A stretch of DNA of 64,000 nucleotides from contig CAWAAT010000001.1 in assembly GCA_963780175.1 (NCBI GenBank), positions 1,240,001-1,304,000 of the forward strand, in the 5' to 3' direction. Source of the DNA: Brooklawnia sp963780175 (GTDB lineage Bacteria > Actinomycetota > Actinomycetes > Propionibacteriales > Propionibacteriaceae). A program made the position numbers and the translations under genes. This document shows, piece after piece, positions 18,622 through 26,849 of this stretch. Numbering within the stretch: position 1 is the stretch's first letter; each line of letters begins with the position of its first letter. The notes under the pieces were generated by a model. It saw only the letters and a list, made by a program, of their open reading frames with translations. It had not been told where the DNA came from and did not search any database.

Positions 18622-19119
18622 GTGACGACGACCAACGACCTGTTCAGCCCGCCCACCGAGTCCTGGGTTCCGTTGTCCAGCCGCTTCATCCCGCTGCGGC
18701 GCCTGGACACCGCGCTCGGCTGGGTGCTGCTGACCGCGATCGCGGTCGTCCCGCTGTGGATCTTCGTCGGCCGGACGCCGGGGTTGACCGCACTCGGCGT
18801 CGGGGCGGTCCTCACGCTGTGGCGAGTGGTGCGGCAGGGAGCCATCGTCCGAGCCTGGGGTTACGCCGAGCGCGAGACCGACCTGTACATCACGTCGGGC
18901 ATCTTCCAGCGACAGCTGACGGTGGTGCCCTACGGACGCATGCAGGCCGTCGAGGTCACCGCCGGTCCGCTGCAGCGCGCCTTCAACGTCGCGACCGTCA
19001 AGCTGGTGACCGCGTCGGCGCAGTCGGACGCGATGATCCCCGGTCTGGAGCCCGAAGCCGCGGCGGCGTTGCGTGACCGGCTCACCGAACGCGGCGAGAC
19101 CCAGGCGGCCGGCCTGTGA
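18622..19119 (+). CDS. PH domain-containing membrane protein (YdbS-like)
   Basis: 165 residues from GTG 18622, one base after the upstream stop. Two adjacent membrane segments (ALGWVLLTAIAVVPLWIFVG and the LTALGVGAVLTLW region) are followed by a bacterial PH (bPH2) domain: ETDLYITSGIFQRQLTVVPY and MQAVEVTAGPLQRAF are typical. Bacterial YdbS/YdbT pairs are membrane proteins with lipid- or envelope-linked roles. It overlaps the next PH gene by 4 bases. Confidence 0.85.
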   Translation: MTTTNDLFSPPTESWVPLSSRFIPLRRLDTALGWVLLTAIAVVPLWIFVGRTPGLTALGVGAVLTLWRVVRQGAIVRAWGYAERETDLYITSGIFQRQLTVVPYGRMQAVEVTAGPLQRAFNVATVKLVTASAQSDAMIPGLEPEAAAALRDRLTERGETQAAGL

Positions 19120-20660
19120 GCGTCCCGTCAGCGCCGCACCAGGGCCCGGGCCCCGACTTCACGCGGCTCACGCCGCCACTCTCGGCGCCCCGTCTGGCAG
19201 AGGACGCGCCCCCACAGCTCACGCTGCCTGCGGGAGCCCCGCCTTCCGGCACCGTGTCGGAGCGTCCCCACCCGATGTCACCGCTCGTCAAGGGCTGGAT
19301 CGCCTTCGTGGCCGTAGGAGTCGTGCTGCTGCAGGAGATTCCCGGCCAGGAGTTCGGCGCCCTCTCCCAGGCGTGGTGGGTGCTGCTCGCGGTGGTCGGG
19401 ATGGTCTTCGTCGTGCCCCTGGTGCTGGGCTACTTCAGCTGGCGCTACACCCGTTTCATCATTGATGACGAACAGGTGCGCATCGAGCGCACCTTCATCT
19501 CGCACCGTTCCGAACGCATCGCGTTCACCAAGATTCAGTCGGTGGACGTTGTTCAGCCGATGGTCGCGCGCCTCTTCGGGCTGGCAGCACTGCGCATCGA
19601 CGTCGGCAGCGGCGCCTCCGCGACCTCCATTGAGTATCTGGCACGAGACCGGGCCTACCAACTGCGCGACTACCTCATCACCCGAGCACACGGGACGCGC
19701 ACCACCGTTGCCGGATCGGCCCGTCTGCCGGTCGGCACCGTGCTCGAGGACCGATCCGTGGCCGACCGGGTCATCGTCCGGGTGCCGGCGGGACGGCTGC
19801 TGGGCTCCCTGCTGATCAGCACCGGCACCGTCGTCGGCATCCTGGCCACCGCGGCGGTCGTCGTCCCCCTCACCATTACGGACAACCTCGCGGGGCTGGC
19901 CAGCACCATGGTCGTCGTCCCGTGGCTGGTCGGGCTCGGGTCGATGGTGCTGGCCCGGATGCGCAACGAGTTCAACTTCACCCTCACCGCCTCGGCCGAC
20001 GGGGGGCTGCGCACCGCGTCCGGACTGACGTCGTTGATGAGCCAGACCATTCCGCGCGACCGGGTGCAGGCCATCGACATCAGCCAGCCCCTGCTGTGGC
20101 GACCGTTCCGCTGGTTCCGTATCCGCCTGGACGTGCTGGGGCTGGCCAGCGGCGGCGATGACGCCAACAGGGCGCCGTCCAATGTGCTGCTGCCGGTCGG
20201 CACACCAGCCGACGTCGACGCCGTCCTGGGGGCCTTGTGGCCTCAGCTCGACCTGGCGTCGGTGCCGATGCGTCCCATCCCGGCCAGGGCCCGGTGGCTG
20301 CGATGGCTGGACGCCCACACCTACGCGTGGGGTCACGACGACCACGTGCTGGTTGCGTCCGGTCGGCTGCTCAACCGGCGGACCTCGATCGTCCCGCACG
20401 CCCGGGTGCAGTCGGTCAGGCTGCGCCAGGGTCCGCTGCAACGCGCCCTGCGGCTGGCAAGTGTCGAGGCACACACCACGTCGGGCCCGGTGGACGTGGT
20501 CTGCCGACATCTGGACGAGTGGGACGCCCGACTGCTGGCCACCTCAGAACTTGACCGGATGCGGTCCGCCCGGCGGCGTCCTGCGCTGCATCACAGCGTC
20601 GGGGACGACGGCTCGCCGCCGGCCTCGTCCGCCAGGAGAGGGCTCATCGACGTCCAGTAG
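19116..20660 (+). CDS. Large PH domain-containing membrane protein (YdbT-like)
   Basis: 514 residues from GTG 19116, overlapping the previous stop (GTGA). After a ~50-residue proline-rich N-terminus there are membrane segments near residues 60-110 and 230-290, and three bPH2 repeats, seen in YTRFIIDDEQVRIERTFIS, FNFTLTASADGGLRTASG and DDHVLVASGRLLNRRTSIVP. Each ends in the PLQRALRLASV or SVDVVQPMVARLFGL type motif. It should form a complex with the preceding YdbS-like protein. Its last 70 bases overlap the convergent gene at 20591. Confidence 0.85.
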   Translation: MSVPSAPHQGPGPDFTRLTPPLSAPRLAEDAPPQLTLPAGAPPSGTVSERPHPMSPLVKGWIAFVAVGVVLLQEIPGQEFGALSQAWWVLLAVVGMVFVVPLVLGYFSWRYTRFIIDDEQVRIERTFISHRSERIAFTKIQSVDVVQPMVARLFGLAALRIDVGSGASATSIEYLARDRAYQLRDYLITRAHGTRTTVAGSARLPVGTVLEDRSVADRVIVRVPAGRLLGSLLISTGTVVGILATAAVVVPLTITDNLAGLASTMVVVPWLVGLGSMVLARMRNEFNFTLTASADGGLRTASGLTSLMSQTIPRDRVQAIDISQPLLWRPFRWFRIRLDVLGLASGGDDANRAPSNVLLPVGTPADVDAVLGALWPQLDLASVPMRPIPARARWLRWLDAHTYAWGHDDHVLVASGRLLNRRTSIVPHARVQSVRLRQGPLQRALRLASVEAHTTSGPVDVVCRHLDEWDARLLATSELDRMRSARRRPALHHSVGDDGSPPASSARRGLIDVQ

Positions 20661-21175
20661 TTGAAAATCCCGGTGCGGTGCAGGCCGGCCAGGTAGCTCG
20701 CCTCCGACGCCGGATCCAGCCACACGACGTTGCCACCGATGCGTGGGTACTGGGTGTGGGGGGCATAGCTGGTCGTCAGCAACACCAGCGGGACGACCGG
20801 CAGCCAGTCGGCGACCTCTCCTGGAGCGTCCGGCAGTTCCAACGTCAACGACAGCGCCTTGTCGGTCGTGAGGATGTGGACCAACGCGGCCAACTGCGGG
20901 TCAGCCTCGTCGAACAGACCCGCCGCGACGGCCCGATCGATCTGCAGCCGCTGGATGAACTCGGCGACCCGGCGGGCATGCCGGGTTCGGGCCCCGAACT
21001 GCGCGGCCTCGTCCAGCGACCCGTAGCCGGGCAGCATCTCCTCCAGCACCTCGGTGGCGGTGTCCGCGTACACGGTGCTGCCGTCGTGAAGCACCATCAC
21101 GTGCGTCCAGTCGCCCTCACCAGGACGGGTCGGATGGGAGCCATGACAGGACTCGTGGTAGTCGCGCACCTTCAC
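20591..21175 (-). CDS. Hypothetical protein, 194 residues
   Basis: I do not recognise a family. The frame starts at GTG 21175 with a TAGGCT box 6 nt upstream on the minus strand, the leaderless layout seen elsewhere here. The protein is soluble, acidic in the middle (VLEEMLPGYGSLDEAAQF) and has no signal peptide. The C-terminal half has a hydrophobic strand pattern (DWLPVVPLVLLTTSYAP) and a conserved-looking IGGNVVWLDP. It overlaps the end of the convergent PH-domain gene by 70 bp. Codon use looks genuine and the frame is long for a minus-strand shadow. Confidence 0.6.
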   Translation of the reverse strand: MKVRDYHESCHGSHPTRPGEGDWTHVMVLHDGSTVYADTATEVLEEMLPGYGSLDEAAQFGARTRHARRVAEFIQRLQIDRAVAAGLFDEADPQLAALVHILTTDKALSLTLELPDAPGEVADWLPVVPLVLLTTSYAPHTQYPRIGGNVVWLDPASEASYLAGLHRTGIFNYWTSMSPLLADEAGGEPSSPTL

Positions 21176-21181
21176 CCAACC

Positions 21182-21187
21182 AGCCTA
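21182..21187 (-). promoter_or_regulatory. -10 box of a leaderless promoter for the 194-residue protein
   Basis: Minus-strand TAGGCT ends 6 nt before the GTG at 21175. Confidence 0.45.
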
Positions 21188-21308
21188 GGCCAAGCCCGAA
21201 GCCCGGTCGCGGGAGCCCGGCCGCGGGCAGACCAGCCGCACGCTGACAAGTTCGCCTGGAGACCCGACCAGTGCAGCGGGCTCGCGCCACACCCGGATGC
21301 CCGATCGC

Positions 21309-21314
21309 TAGGAT
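21309..21314 (+). promoter_or_regulatory. -10 box of a leaderless promoter for ppgK
   Basis: TAGGAT ends 6 nt before the ATG at 21321 and no ribosome site is present. Confidence 0.55.
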
Positions 21315-21320
21315 TACCTC

Positions 21321-22105
21321 ATGACTTCGACTGCGCAGCCCGTCTTGGGCATCGACATTGGCGGATCGGGTATCAAGGGCGCCCCCGTCGACCTGACCAC
21401 TGGCGAATTGACCGCCGATCGATTGCGCATTCCCACGCCGAAGAAGGCGACCCCGTCGGCTTGCGCCGATGTGGTGGCCAAGATCGTCAAGCACTTCGGC
21501 CAGGAGATCGGCGACTCGCCGATCGGCGTCACCGTGCCCGCCCCGGTGGTGCACGGAGTTGTGCCGTGGATGGCAAATCTCGATCAGTCGTGGGTCGGCG
21601 TCAACGTCAACAAACTGTTCAGCGAGCGACTGGAGCGCGACGTCGTCCTGGTCAACGACGCTGACGCTGCGGGCCTTGCCGAGGTGCGATTCGGTGCCGC
21701 CAAGGGCCACCCCGGCCTGGTCATCGTGACGACGCTCGGCACCGGCATCGGTTCGGCCATGATCAACGAGGGCCGGCTGGTGCCGAACACCGAACTCGGT
21801 CACCTGGAGATCGCCGGCCACGACGCCGAGACCCGGGCGTCGGCGGCCGCCAAGGCGCGCGAGAAGCTCAGCTACGAACGCTGGTCGAGGCGCCTGCAGC
21901 TGTACTACGCCACGCTCGAGCGGTTGTTCTGGCCCGACCTGCTCGTGGTGGGCGGCGGCGTGTCGAAGAACCACGATCGCTTCCTGCCGCTGCTCAAGCT
22001 GAACACCCCGATCGTCCCCGCCGAACTGCTGAACCAGGCGGGCATCGTGGGGGCTGCGGCGGTGGCGGTCGACCAGCCAGACCGCCGTCCCCCCTCTCGA
22101 CGTGA
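21321..22105 (+). CDS. ppgK: Polyphosphate glucokinase (ROK family), stop codon displaced by a probable C-run indel
   Basis: This enzyme phosphorylates glucose using polyphosphate (and often ATP). ROK landmarks are GIDIGGSGIKGAPVDL at the N-terminus, the VNDADAAGLAEVRFGAAKG phosphate/active-site stretch, TTLGTGIGSAMI and ELGHLEIAG. The family is ~250-265 residues long, which fits an end near VGAAAVAVDQ at about 22080. In the sequence as given, however, the frame stays open to 22907, running ~650 bases antisense into argS. A six-C run (22089-22094) is the likely cause: one extra base there would give a stop at 22103-22105. The frame extension beyond 22105 is not protein-like and I treat it as an artefact or a recent mutation. 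Confidence 0.8.
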
Positions 22106-22190
22106 TCAGCGTGCCCACGAGCAGGAGCAACTCGAGCCTTTGGGACTCCCCTGCGCCCTGAACCATGTTCCCGCGTGCGATCCAGCTTCC

Positions 22191-22231
22191 CGCGTGCGCT
22201 ATTTCGCAAGCGGCGAGCTAGTTCGCACGCG
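22191..22231 (+). terminator. Inverted repeat between convergent ppgK and argS
   Basis: An 8-bp stem (CGCGTGCG with CGCACGCG) lies 29 bases after the argS stop. A direct repeat TTCCCGCGTGCG (22168-22179 and 22187-22198) covers the left arm. It may act as a bidirectional terminator, although the loop is long. Confidence 0.35.
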
Positions 22232-22259
22232 TCCGCCCGTGACGGGTGGTGTGGCCCGG

Positions 22260-23894
22260 CTACATCCGCTCGGGGGCCTCGATGCCCAGCAGGTCGAGCC
22301 CGGTGGCCAGCACCTGCTTGGTGGCAGCCACCAGCGCCAACCGCGACGCCCGCACCTCACCCTCGCTCTTCAGAACCGGGCACTGCTCATAGAACGTCGA
22401 GAACTTCGTGGCCAACTCGAACAGGTAGGTGCACAGCTTGTGCGGGGTCAACTCGTCGGCGACAACCTGGACGGTCTCGCCGAACCGGGTGAGCCACAGG
22501 GCGAGTTCCTGCTCGGCGGGCTCCACCAGCAGCGAAACGCGCTCGAAATCCAGCCCTCGGGCCGCGGCCTCGCGCAGAATGCCGGCGCACCTGGAGTGCG
22601 CGTACTGCAGGTAGGGGCCGGTGTCGCCGGTGGTCTGGGTCATCCGCTCAGCGTCGAAGACGTAGTCCTTCTGCAGGCTGTTCGACAGGTCGGCGTACTT
22701 GATGGCGGCGAGCGCCACGTCAGGGGACGCGTGCTCCTCGGCCGCGTCCAGCAGGCTGTCGAGGGTGACCGTGCCGCCGTCCCGCGTCTTGATCGGCGTC
22801 CCGCCGGGGCCCAGCACCATGCCGAATCCGACGTGCTCGGCGACCACGTCCTGCGGCAGGTAGCCGGCCTTCCTGGCCACGGCGAAGACCAGCCTGAAGT
22901 GGTGTGACTGCCGGGCGTCTGTGACGTAGACGATCCGCTGGACGCCCAACTGCTCGACGCGGTACCTGATCGCCGCCAGATCGGTCACGTCATAGCCATA
23001 CCCGCCGGCCGAGTTGCGGATGATGGCCGGCGCATCGAAGCCGTCGACGAAGACGGCCAGCGCCCCGTCGTCGAGCTTGGCGATGCCGCGGGCGGCCAGA
23101 TCCTGCGCCAGTGGGGCGAGCAGGGCGTTGTAACTCGACTCCCCCGCCACGTCGGCGTCGGTCAGTCGAACGTTCATCCGGCGATACGTGTTGTTGAAGC
23201 CGGCCAGAGACACCTCGATGAGCAGGCGCCACGCGATCAGGGTGTCCGGATCGCCTGACTGCAGCTTGACCACCCGCTCCCGGGAACGCTCCGCGAACGT
23301 TTCGTCGGCCTCCAAATGCGCGTTGGCCCGACGGTAGAGCGCTTCGGCCCCCGCCAGGTCGAGGGTCTCGAGATCGAGTCCCTCGTCGATGACCTGCTCG
23401 ATCAGCATGCCGAACTGGCGTCCCCAGTCGCCCAGGTGGTTCTGGGCGACGACGTCGTGCCCCAGCGCGCTCAGCACCCGGTTGAAGCAGTCGCCGATGA
23501 TCGTCGAGCGCAGGTGACCGACGTGCATCTGCTTGGCGACGTTGGGTGAGGAGTAGTCGATGACCACCTTCTGGGGTGCGGTGGCCCGCACGATGCCGGC
23601 GCCCGGGTCAGTGAGCTGGCCGCTCACCGTCGCGGCCAGCACGTCCGCGCGCACCCTGACGTTGATGAAGCCCGGTCCTGCGATCTCCAGGGGCTCGCAC
23701 AGGTCGTCCAGTTGCAGGGCGTCGACGATGCGTTGGGCCACCTGACGCGGCGGTACCCCCTCCAGTTTGGCCAGTCGCAGCGCCACGTTGGACTGGAAGT
23801 GGCCGAACTGCGGCTTGGTGGCCGGACGCAGCTCGGGATCAACCCCGATGGCCGCCTCGATCCGCCGCGAGAGTTGGGAGGGCAGTGAAGACAT
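22260..23894 (-). CDS. argS: Arginyl-tRNA synthetase
   Basis: 544 residues from ATG 23894; an alternative ATG at 23903 adds three residues. It attaches arginine to tRNA-Arg. The N-terminal Add-1 domain (LSRRIEAAIGVDP...FQSNVALRLAKLEG) recognises the tRNA D-loop, the HIGH-type motif is SSPNVAKQMHVGHLRST, and the KMSK-like loop is degenerate (GTPIKTRDGGTVTL), as in many actinobacterial enzymes. The C-terminal anticodon-binding DALR domain ends in ATKQVLATGLDLLGIEAPERM. It is intact and convergent with ppgK. Confidence 0.95.
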   Translation of the reverse strand: MSSLPSQLSRRIEAAIGVDPELRPATKPQFGHFQSNVALRLAKLEGVPPRQVAQRIVDALQLDDLCEPLEIAGPGFINVRVRADVLAATVSGQLTDPGAGIVRATAPQKVVIDYSSPNVAKQMHVGHLRSTIIGDCFNRVLSALGHDVVAQNHLGDWGRQFGMLIEQVIDEGLDLETLDLAGAEALYRRANAHLEADETFAERSRERVVKLQSGDPDTLIAWRLLIEVSLAGFNNTYRRMNVRLTDADVAGESSYNALLAPLAQDLAARGIAKLDDGALAVFVDGFDAPAIIRNSAGGYGYDVTDLAAIRYRVEQLGVQRIVYVTDARQSHHFRLVFAVARKAGYLPQDVVAEHVGFGMVLGPGGTPIKTRDGGTVTLDSLLDAAEEHASPDVALAAIKYADLSNSLQKDYVFDAERMTQTTGDTGPYLQYAHSRCAGILREAAARGLDFERVSLLVEPAEQELALWLTRFGETVQVVADELTPHKLCTYLFELATKFSTFYEQCPVLKSEGEVRASRLALVAATKQVLATGLDLLGIEAPERM

Positions 23895-23982
23895 GGCCAC
23901 CATTCTTCCATGCCTCGTTCTCGCGCCCTGCCACCGTCTGGCGGACGCTAGCCTTTGCGCAGGCACACCAGGAGGCAGCGAG

Positions 23983-24807
23983 ATGACCCAAGTCCCCCAG
24001 ATCACGTTCAGCGACGGCCATCGAATCCCGCAGCTGGGGTTCGGAACGTGGCAGCTCCGCGACGACGTCGCGCTCCATGCGGTCGAGTCGGCACTCGCGG
24101 TGGGTTACCGGCACATCGACACCGCGGCGGTGTACCGCAACGAAACCCAGGTCGGACGCGCGCTGGCCGCGTCGGGTCTGGCCCGCGACGAGGTCTTCCT
24201 GACCAGCAAGATCTGGACGACCGACCTGGACGCGCCGCGTCGGGCCCTCGAAACGAGCCTGACCAAGCTGGGAGTCGAGCGGCTCGACCTCTACCTGATC
24301 CACTGGCCCTCGGTGATCGCGCACGGCGACGCGTTCATCGGCTGCTGGGACGCCCTGCAGGAACTGCAGGCCGAGGGCCTCGTCTCCTCGATCGGGGTGA
24401 GCAACTTCCATGAGCACCACCTCGCAAGGCTTCGGGGTGCGACTCCGGTGCTCGACCAGATCGAACTGCACCCCACCTTCATCCAGCAGCCGCTGCGCGC
24501 CCACCTCGCCGAACGCGACATCGTGGTGGCCGCCTGGAGCCCGCTCGGACGCGCCCACGACCTCACCGAGGGCACCGTCCTGCGGGTCGCCGAGCAATCC
24601 GGCCGCACCCCCGCGCAGATCGTCATCCGCTGGCACCTCCAGCAGGGCCGGGTGGTCATTCCGCGCTCCTCGAACCCTGACCGGATCGCCGAGAACTTCC
24701 AGGTCGTCGACTTCGAACTGTCAGACGAGCAGGTGGCCCTGTTGGACGCGCTGGACAGCCCCGCTGGACGCACCTCGGGGCTGGACCCTGACACCGTGGA
24801 GTTCTGA
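23983..24807 (+). CDS. Aldo/keto reductase
   Basis: 274 residues from ATG 23983, with AGGAGG 7-8 bases upstream and a TAGCCT box further up. The AKR tetrad is visible: D in RHIDTAAVYRNE, Y in the same helix, K in FLTSKIWT, and H in LYLIHWPS. The NADPH-binding C-terminal loop is IPRSSNPDRIAENF. It resembles 2,5-diketo-D-gluconate reductase-type enzymes, which reduce small carbonyls in the cytosol; the substrate is not predictable. It is followed by the UDP-sugar dehydrogenase gene under its own promoter. Confidence 0.92.
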   Translation: MTQVPQITFSDGHRIPQLGFGTWQLRDDVALHAVESALAVGYRHIDTAAVYRNETQVGRALAASGLARDEVFLTSKIWTTDLDAPRRALETSLTKLGVERLDLYLIHWPSVIAHGDAFIGCWDALQELQAEGLVSSIGVSNFHEHHLARLRGATPVLDQIELHPTFIQQPLRAHLAERDIVVAAWSPLGRAHDLTEGTVLRVAEQSGRTPAQIVIRWHLQQGRVVIPRSSNPDRIAENFQVVDFELSDEQVALLDALDSPAGRTSGLDPDTVEF

Positions 24808-24822
24808 GCCCACCACAGGAGT

Positions 24823-24828
24823 TAGCCT
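24823..24828 (+). promoter_or_regulatory. -10 box of a leaderless promoter for the UDP-sugar dehydrogenase gene
   Basis: TAGCCT ends 6 nt before the GTG at 24835, with no ribosome site between. Confidence 0.55.
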
Positions 24829-24834
24829 GAGTCC

Positions 24835-26187
24835 GTGCGCATTTCGGTGATCGGTTGCGGCTACCTCGGTGCGGTTCACGCCGCCTGCATGAGCAAGTTG
24901 GGCCATCAGGTCGTCGGGCTGGACGTCGACCGGGCCAAGGTCGAGGCGCTGAATGCCGGCCGGCCGCCATTCTTCGAGCCCGGTTTCGCCGACCTGCTGA
25001 CCGCGCAGTTGGCCACCGACCGGCTGCGCTTCACCACCGACCCGACCCGGATCGCCGACGCCGAGATCCACTTCCTGGCGGTCGGGACCCCGCAGCTGGC
25101 GGGCCGGAACGCCGCTGACCTGAGCTACGCCCGGCGGGCGGTGGCGACCCTGCTCGCCCACGCCGACACCTCTGCGTCCCCCGTCGTGATCGCCGGCAAG
25201 TCCACCGTTCCGGTGGGCACCGCCCGGCAGATCCAGGAGGCGGCCGACGCGTCCGGGAAGCACTTCGTGGTGGTCTGGAACCCGGAGTTCCTGCGCGAGG
25301 GGTTCGCTGTCCAGGACACCCTGTCACCCGATCGCATCGTCTACGGCCTGCCCGATGACCAGCCGGATGCCGACTTCGGCCGGGCAGCCATGGACGAGTG
25401 TTACACGGCGCTGCTGTCCACCGGCATCCCCCGCCTGCTCACCAACCACCCCACCGCCGAGCTCGTGAAGGTGGCCGCCAACAGCTTCCTGGCGACCAAG
25501 ATCAGTTTCATCAACGCGATGGCCGAATTGTGCGACGCCACTGGGGGCGACGTCACCCAGCTGGCCACCGCGATCGGCTATGACGACCGCATCGGCGCCA
25601 AGTTCCTGCGGGCCGGGGTCGGATTTGGCGGTGGTTGCCTTCCGAAGGACATCCGGGCCTTCATGGCCAGGGCCGGCGAACTCGGGGTGGACGAGGCCCT
25701 CACCTTCCTGCGCGAGGTGGACGCGATCAACCTGCGCCAACGCGACAAGGCCGTCGAACTGGCCGCTGAGCTGTTGGACGGGCGGTTCGTCGGCAACAAA
25801 GTGACGGTGCTGGGCGCCGCCTTCAAGCCGAACAGCGATGACCTGCGCGACTCCCCCGCCCTGGACATCGCGGAACGAATCTGGGCTCGCGGCGCCGATG
25901 TGGTCATCACCGATCCGGCGGCCGGTCCGGCGCTGCGCGTCAAGCGTCCCAACCTGCAGGTTGTCGACGACCTGGACGAAGCCCTGCGCGATGCAGACCT
26001 GGTGCTGCTGCTCACGGAGTGGCGCGAGTTCGTCGCCCTCGATCCGGTGCGAACCGGCGAACTCGTACGCACCCGGAAGATCGTGGATGGCCGCAACGTG
26101 CTCGACCCGAACGCCTGGATGAACGCCGGCTGGACCTATCGCGGCATGGGACGCCACGGCGGACCCACCACAACCGCGGGGTGGTGA
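24835..26187 (+). CDS. UDP-glucose/GDP-mannose dehydrogenase family (probable UDP-glucose 6-dehydrogenase)
   Basis: 450 residues from GTG 24835. The N-terminal Rossmann motif is VIGCGYLGAVHAACMSKLG, the middle domain carries the catalytic cysteine C268 in GVGFGGGCLPKDIRAF, and the C-terminal UDP-binding domain has VTVLGAAFKPNSDDLRDS. It oxidises UDP-glucose to UDP-glucuronate with two NAD+, supplying uronic acid for envelope polysaccharide. No glycosyltransferase genes lie nearby. The last ~375 bp and the sequence after the stop are repeated at 29891-30362, where they form a headless fragment. Confidence 0.92.
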   Translation: MRISVIGCGYLGAVHAACMSKLGHQVVGLDVDRAKVEALNAGRPPFFEPGFADLLTAQLATDRLRFTTDPTRIADAEIHFLAVGTPQLAGRNAADLSYARRAVATLLAHADTSASPVVIAGKSTVPVGTARQIQEAADASGKHFVVVWNPEFLREGFAVQDTLSPDRIVYGLPDDQPDADFGRAAMDECYTALLSTGIPRLLTNHPTAELVKVAANSFLATKISFINAMAELCDATGGDVTQLATAIGYDDRIGAKFLRAGVGFGGGCLPKDIRAFMARAGELGVDEALTFLREVDAINLRQRDKAVELAAELLDGRFVGNKVTVLGAAFKPNSDDLRDSPALDIAERIWARGADVVITDPAAGPALRVKRPNLQVVDDLDEALRDADLVLLLTEWREFVALDPVRTGELVRTRKIVDGRNVLDPNAWMNAGWTYRGMGRHGGPTTTAGW

Positions 26188-26281
26188 GTCAGCGGTGCCG
26201 ATCCAGCGCCTGTGAGACCGCAGGATCGCTCAGGCCCTGACCGACATCACGCCGGGCGACCACGTCCATGATCATCTTGAT
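25810..26281 (+). repeat. Left copy of a ~472-bp direct repeat
   Basis: It covers the last 378 bases of the UDP-sugar dehydrogenase gene and 94 bases beyond, which are the reverse-strand tail of a YdcF gene. It matches 29891-30362 base for base except for about four substitutions that I can see (near 25819, 25831, 25922 and 26086). The copies are 4081 bp apart in the same orientation. Confidence 0.9.
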
Positions 26282-26363
26282 CTCGAAGGACGAATCGACG
26301 CCGCGCGCGACCAGTCTCGCTCCCGGGACGAGGGCCGCCAGCTGGCTTGCGTAGGAGTTGCCG
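26188..26363 (-). pseudogene. Mosaic remnant: YdcF tail joined to an aldolase-like gene fragment
   Basis: Read on the minus strand, 26363-26276 encodes GNSYASQLAALVPGARLVAR and SSFEIK, nearly identical (about 93% over 88 bp) to the aldolase-fold gene at 35285-35198. At 26276-26281 it switches in frame into MIMDVVARRDVGQGLSDPA, the C-terminus of the YdcF protein whose full gene is at 30270-30911. The crossover lies in a shared ATCAAG. No start codon or complete domain remains, so this is a recombination scar. Confidence 0.85.
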
Positions 26364-26413
26364 GGGCGGTGAAATGCGTTGCCGGGAAACCAATTAGGGT
26401 GGACGGCGAGCTC

Positions 26414-26428
26414 GGTCCGCGTCGGACC
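26414..26428 (+). promoter_or_regulatory. Palindrome upstream of the small-protein/ABC operon
   Basis: GGTCCG-CGT-CGGACC is a perfect 6-bp inverted repeat with a 3-base spacer, 18 bases before the GTG at 26446 and inside the expected promoter/leader region. It could be an operator; no regulator gene is next to it. Confidence 0.35.
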
Positions 26429-26445
26429 GGTGTCTGGAGGTCGCA

Positions 26446-26679
26446 GTGGCGCCGCGCAGTTCGCAGCTGCTCAGGTTGCCCCGCCGAGGGTTTCGGAGGG
26501 CTTCGCTGCGCCAGGACCCTGCCCTGATGATGACCGTGCCCATGGTGGTGATCGTGCTGGTCGCGATTCAGGCCTGGAACATCTGGGCACTGAAGTGCCT
26601 CCGGCAGTTGGGCGCACCCGCACCACACCCTGGGGCCGGGGCCGGCATCCCCAGCCACCCAATGGAAGGGATCTCATGA
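26446..26679 (+). CDS. Small membrane-anchored protein, 77 residues
   Basis: It starts at GTG 26446 with CTGGAGG 6-7 bases upstream. A strongly basic N-terminus (SSQLLRLPRRGFRRASLRQD) is followed by one hydrophobic helix (MMTVPMVVIVLVAIQAWNIW), a single cysteine (ALKCLRQLG) and a Pro/Gly/Ala/His tail. The stop overlaps the next ATG (ATGA), so it belongs to a four-gene operon with an ABC exporter. I do not recognise a family. It could be an exported peptide, a membrane accessory subunit, or a sensor part of the transporter. Confidence 0.65.
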   Translation: MAPRSSQLLRLPRRGFRRASLRQDPALMMTVPMVVIVLVAIQAWNIWALKCLRQLGAPAPHPGAGAGIPSHPMEGIS

Positions 26680-26849
26680 ACAGGCACCTGTTGGTCTCAG
26701 CAGTCATCCTCGTGGTGTTCGTCGCGATGTTCGTCCTGGCTTGGACGCGCAGCGACGTCGGCCAGATGGCGCTGTTCGGGGCGGGCGCGCTCGCGTTCCT
26801 CGTCCGGGTGGTGGGGCTGGCGCGACAGCGCGACGAGGTTGTGGAGTGA
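26676..26849 (+). CDS. Small two-helix membrane protein, 57 residues
   Basis: The ATG at 26676 overlaps the preceding stop by four bases. Two hydrophobic helices (LVSAVILVVFVAMFVLAW and MALFGAGALAFLVRVVGLA) are joined by a short polar loop (TRSDVGQ), with a charged end (RQRDEVVE). Its stop overlaps the ATG of the ABC ATPase by one base, so it is translationally coupled to it. Function unknown; an accessory or immunity-type role for the transporter is possible. Confidence 0.7.
   Translation: MNRHLLVSAVILVVFVAMFVLAWTRSDVGQMALFGAGALAFLVRVVGLARQRDEVVE

Noticed and set aside
22106..22907. C-terminal extension of the ppgK frame as a real fusion
   Set aside because: It is the antisense of argS and has no fold-like pattern.
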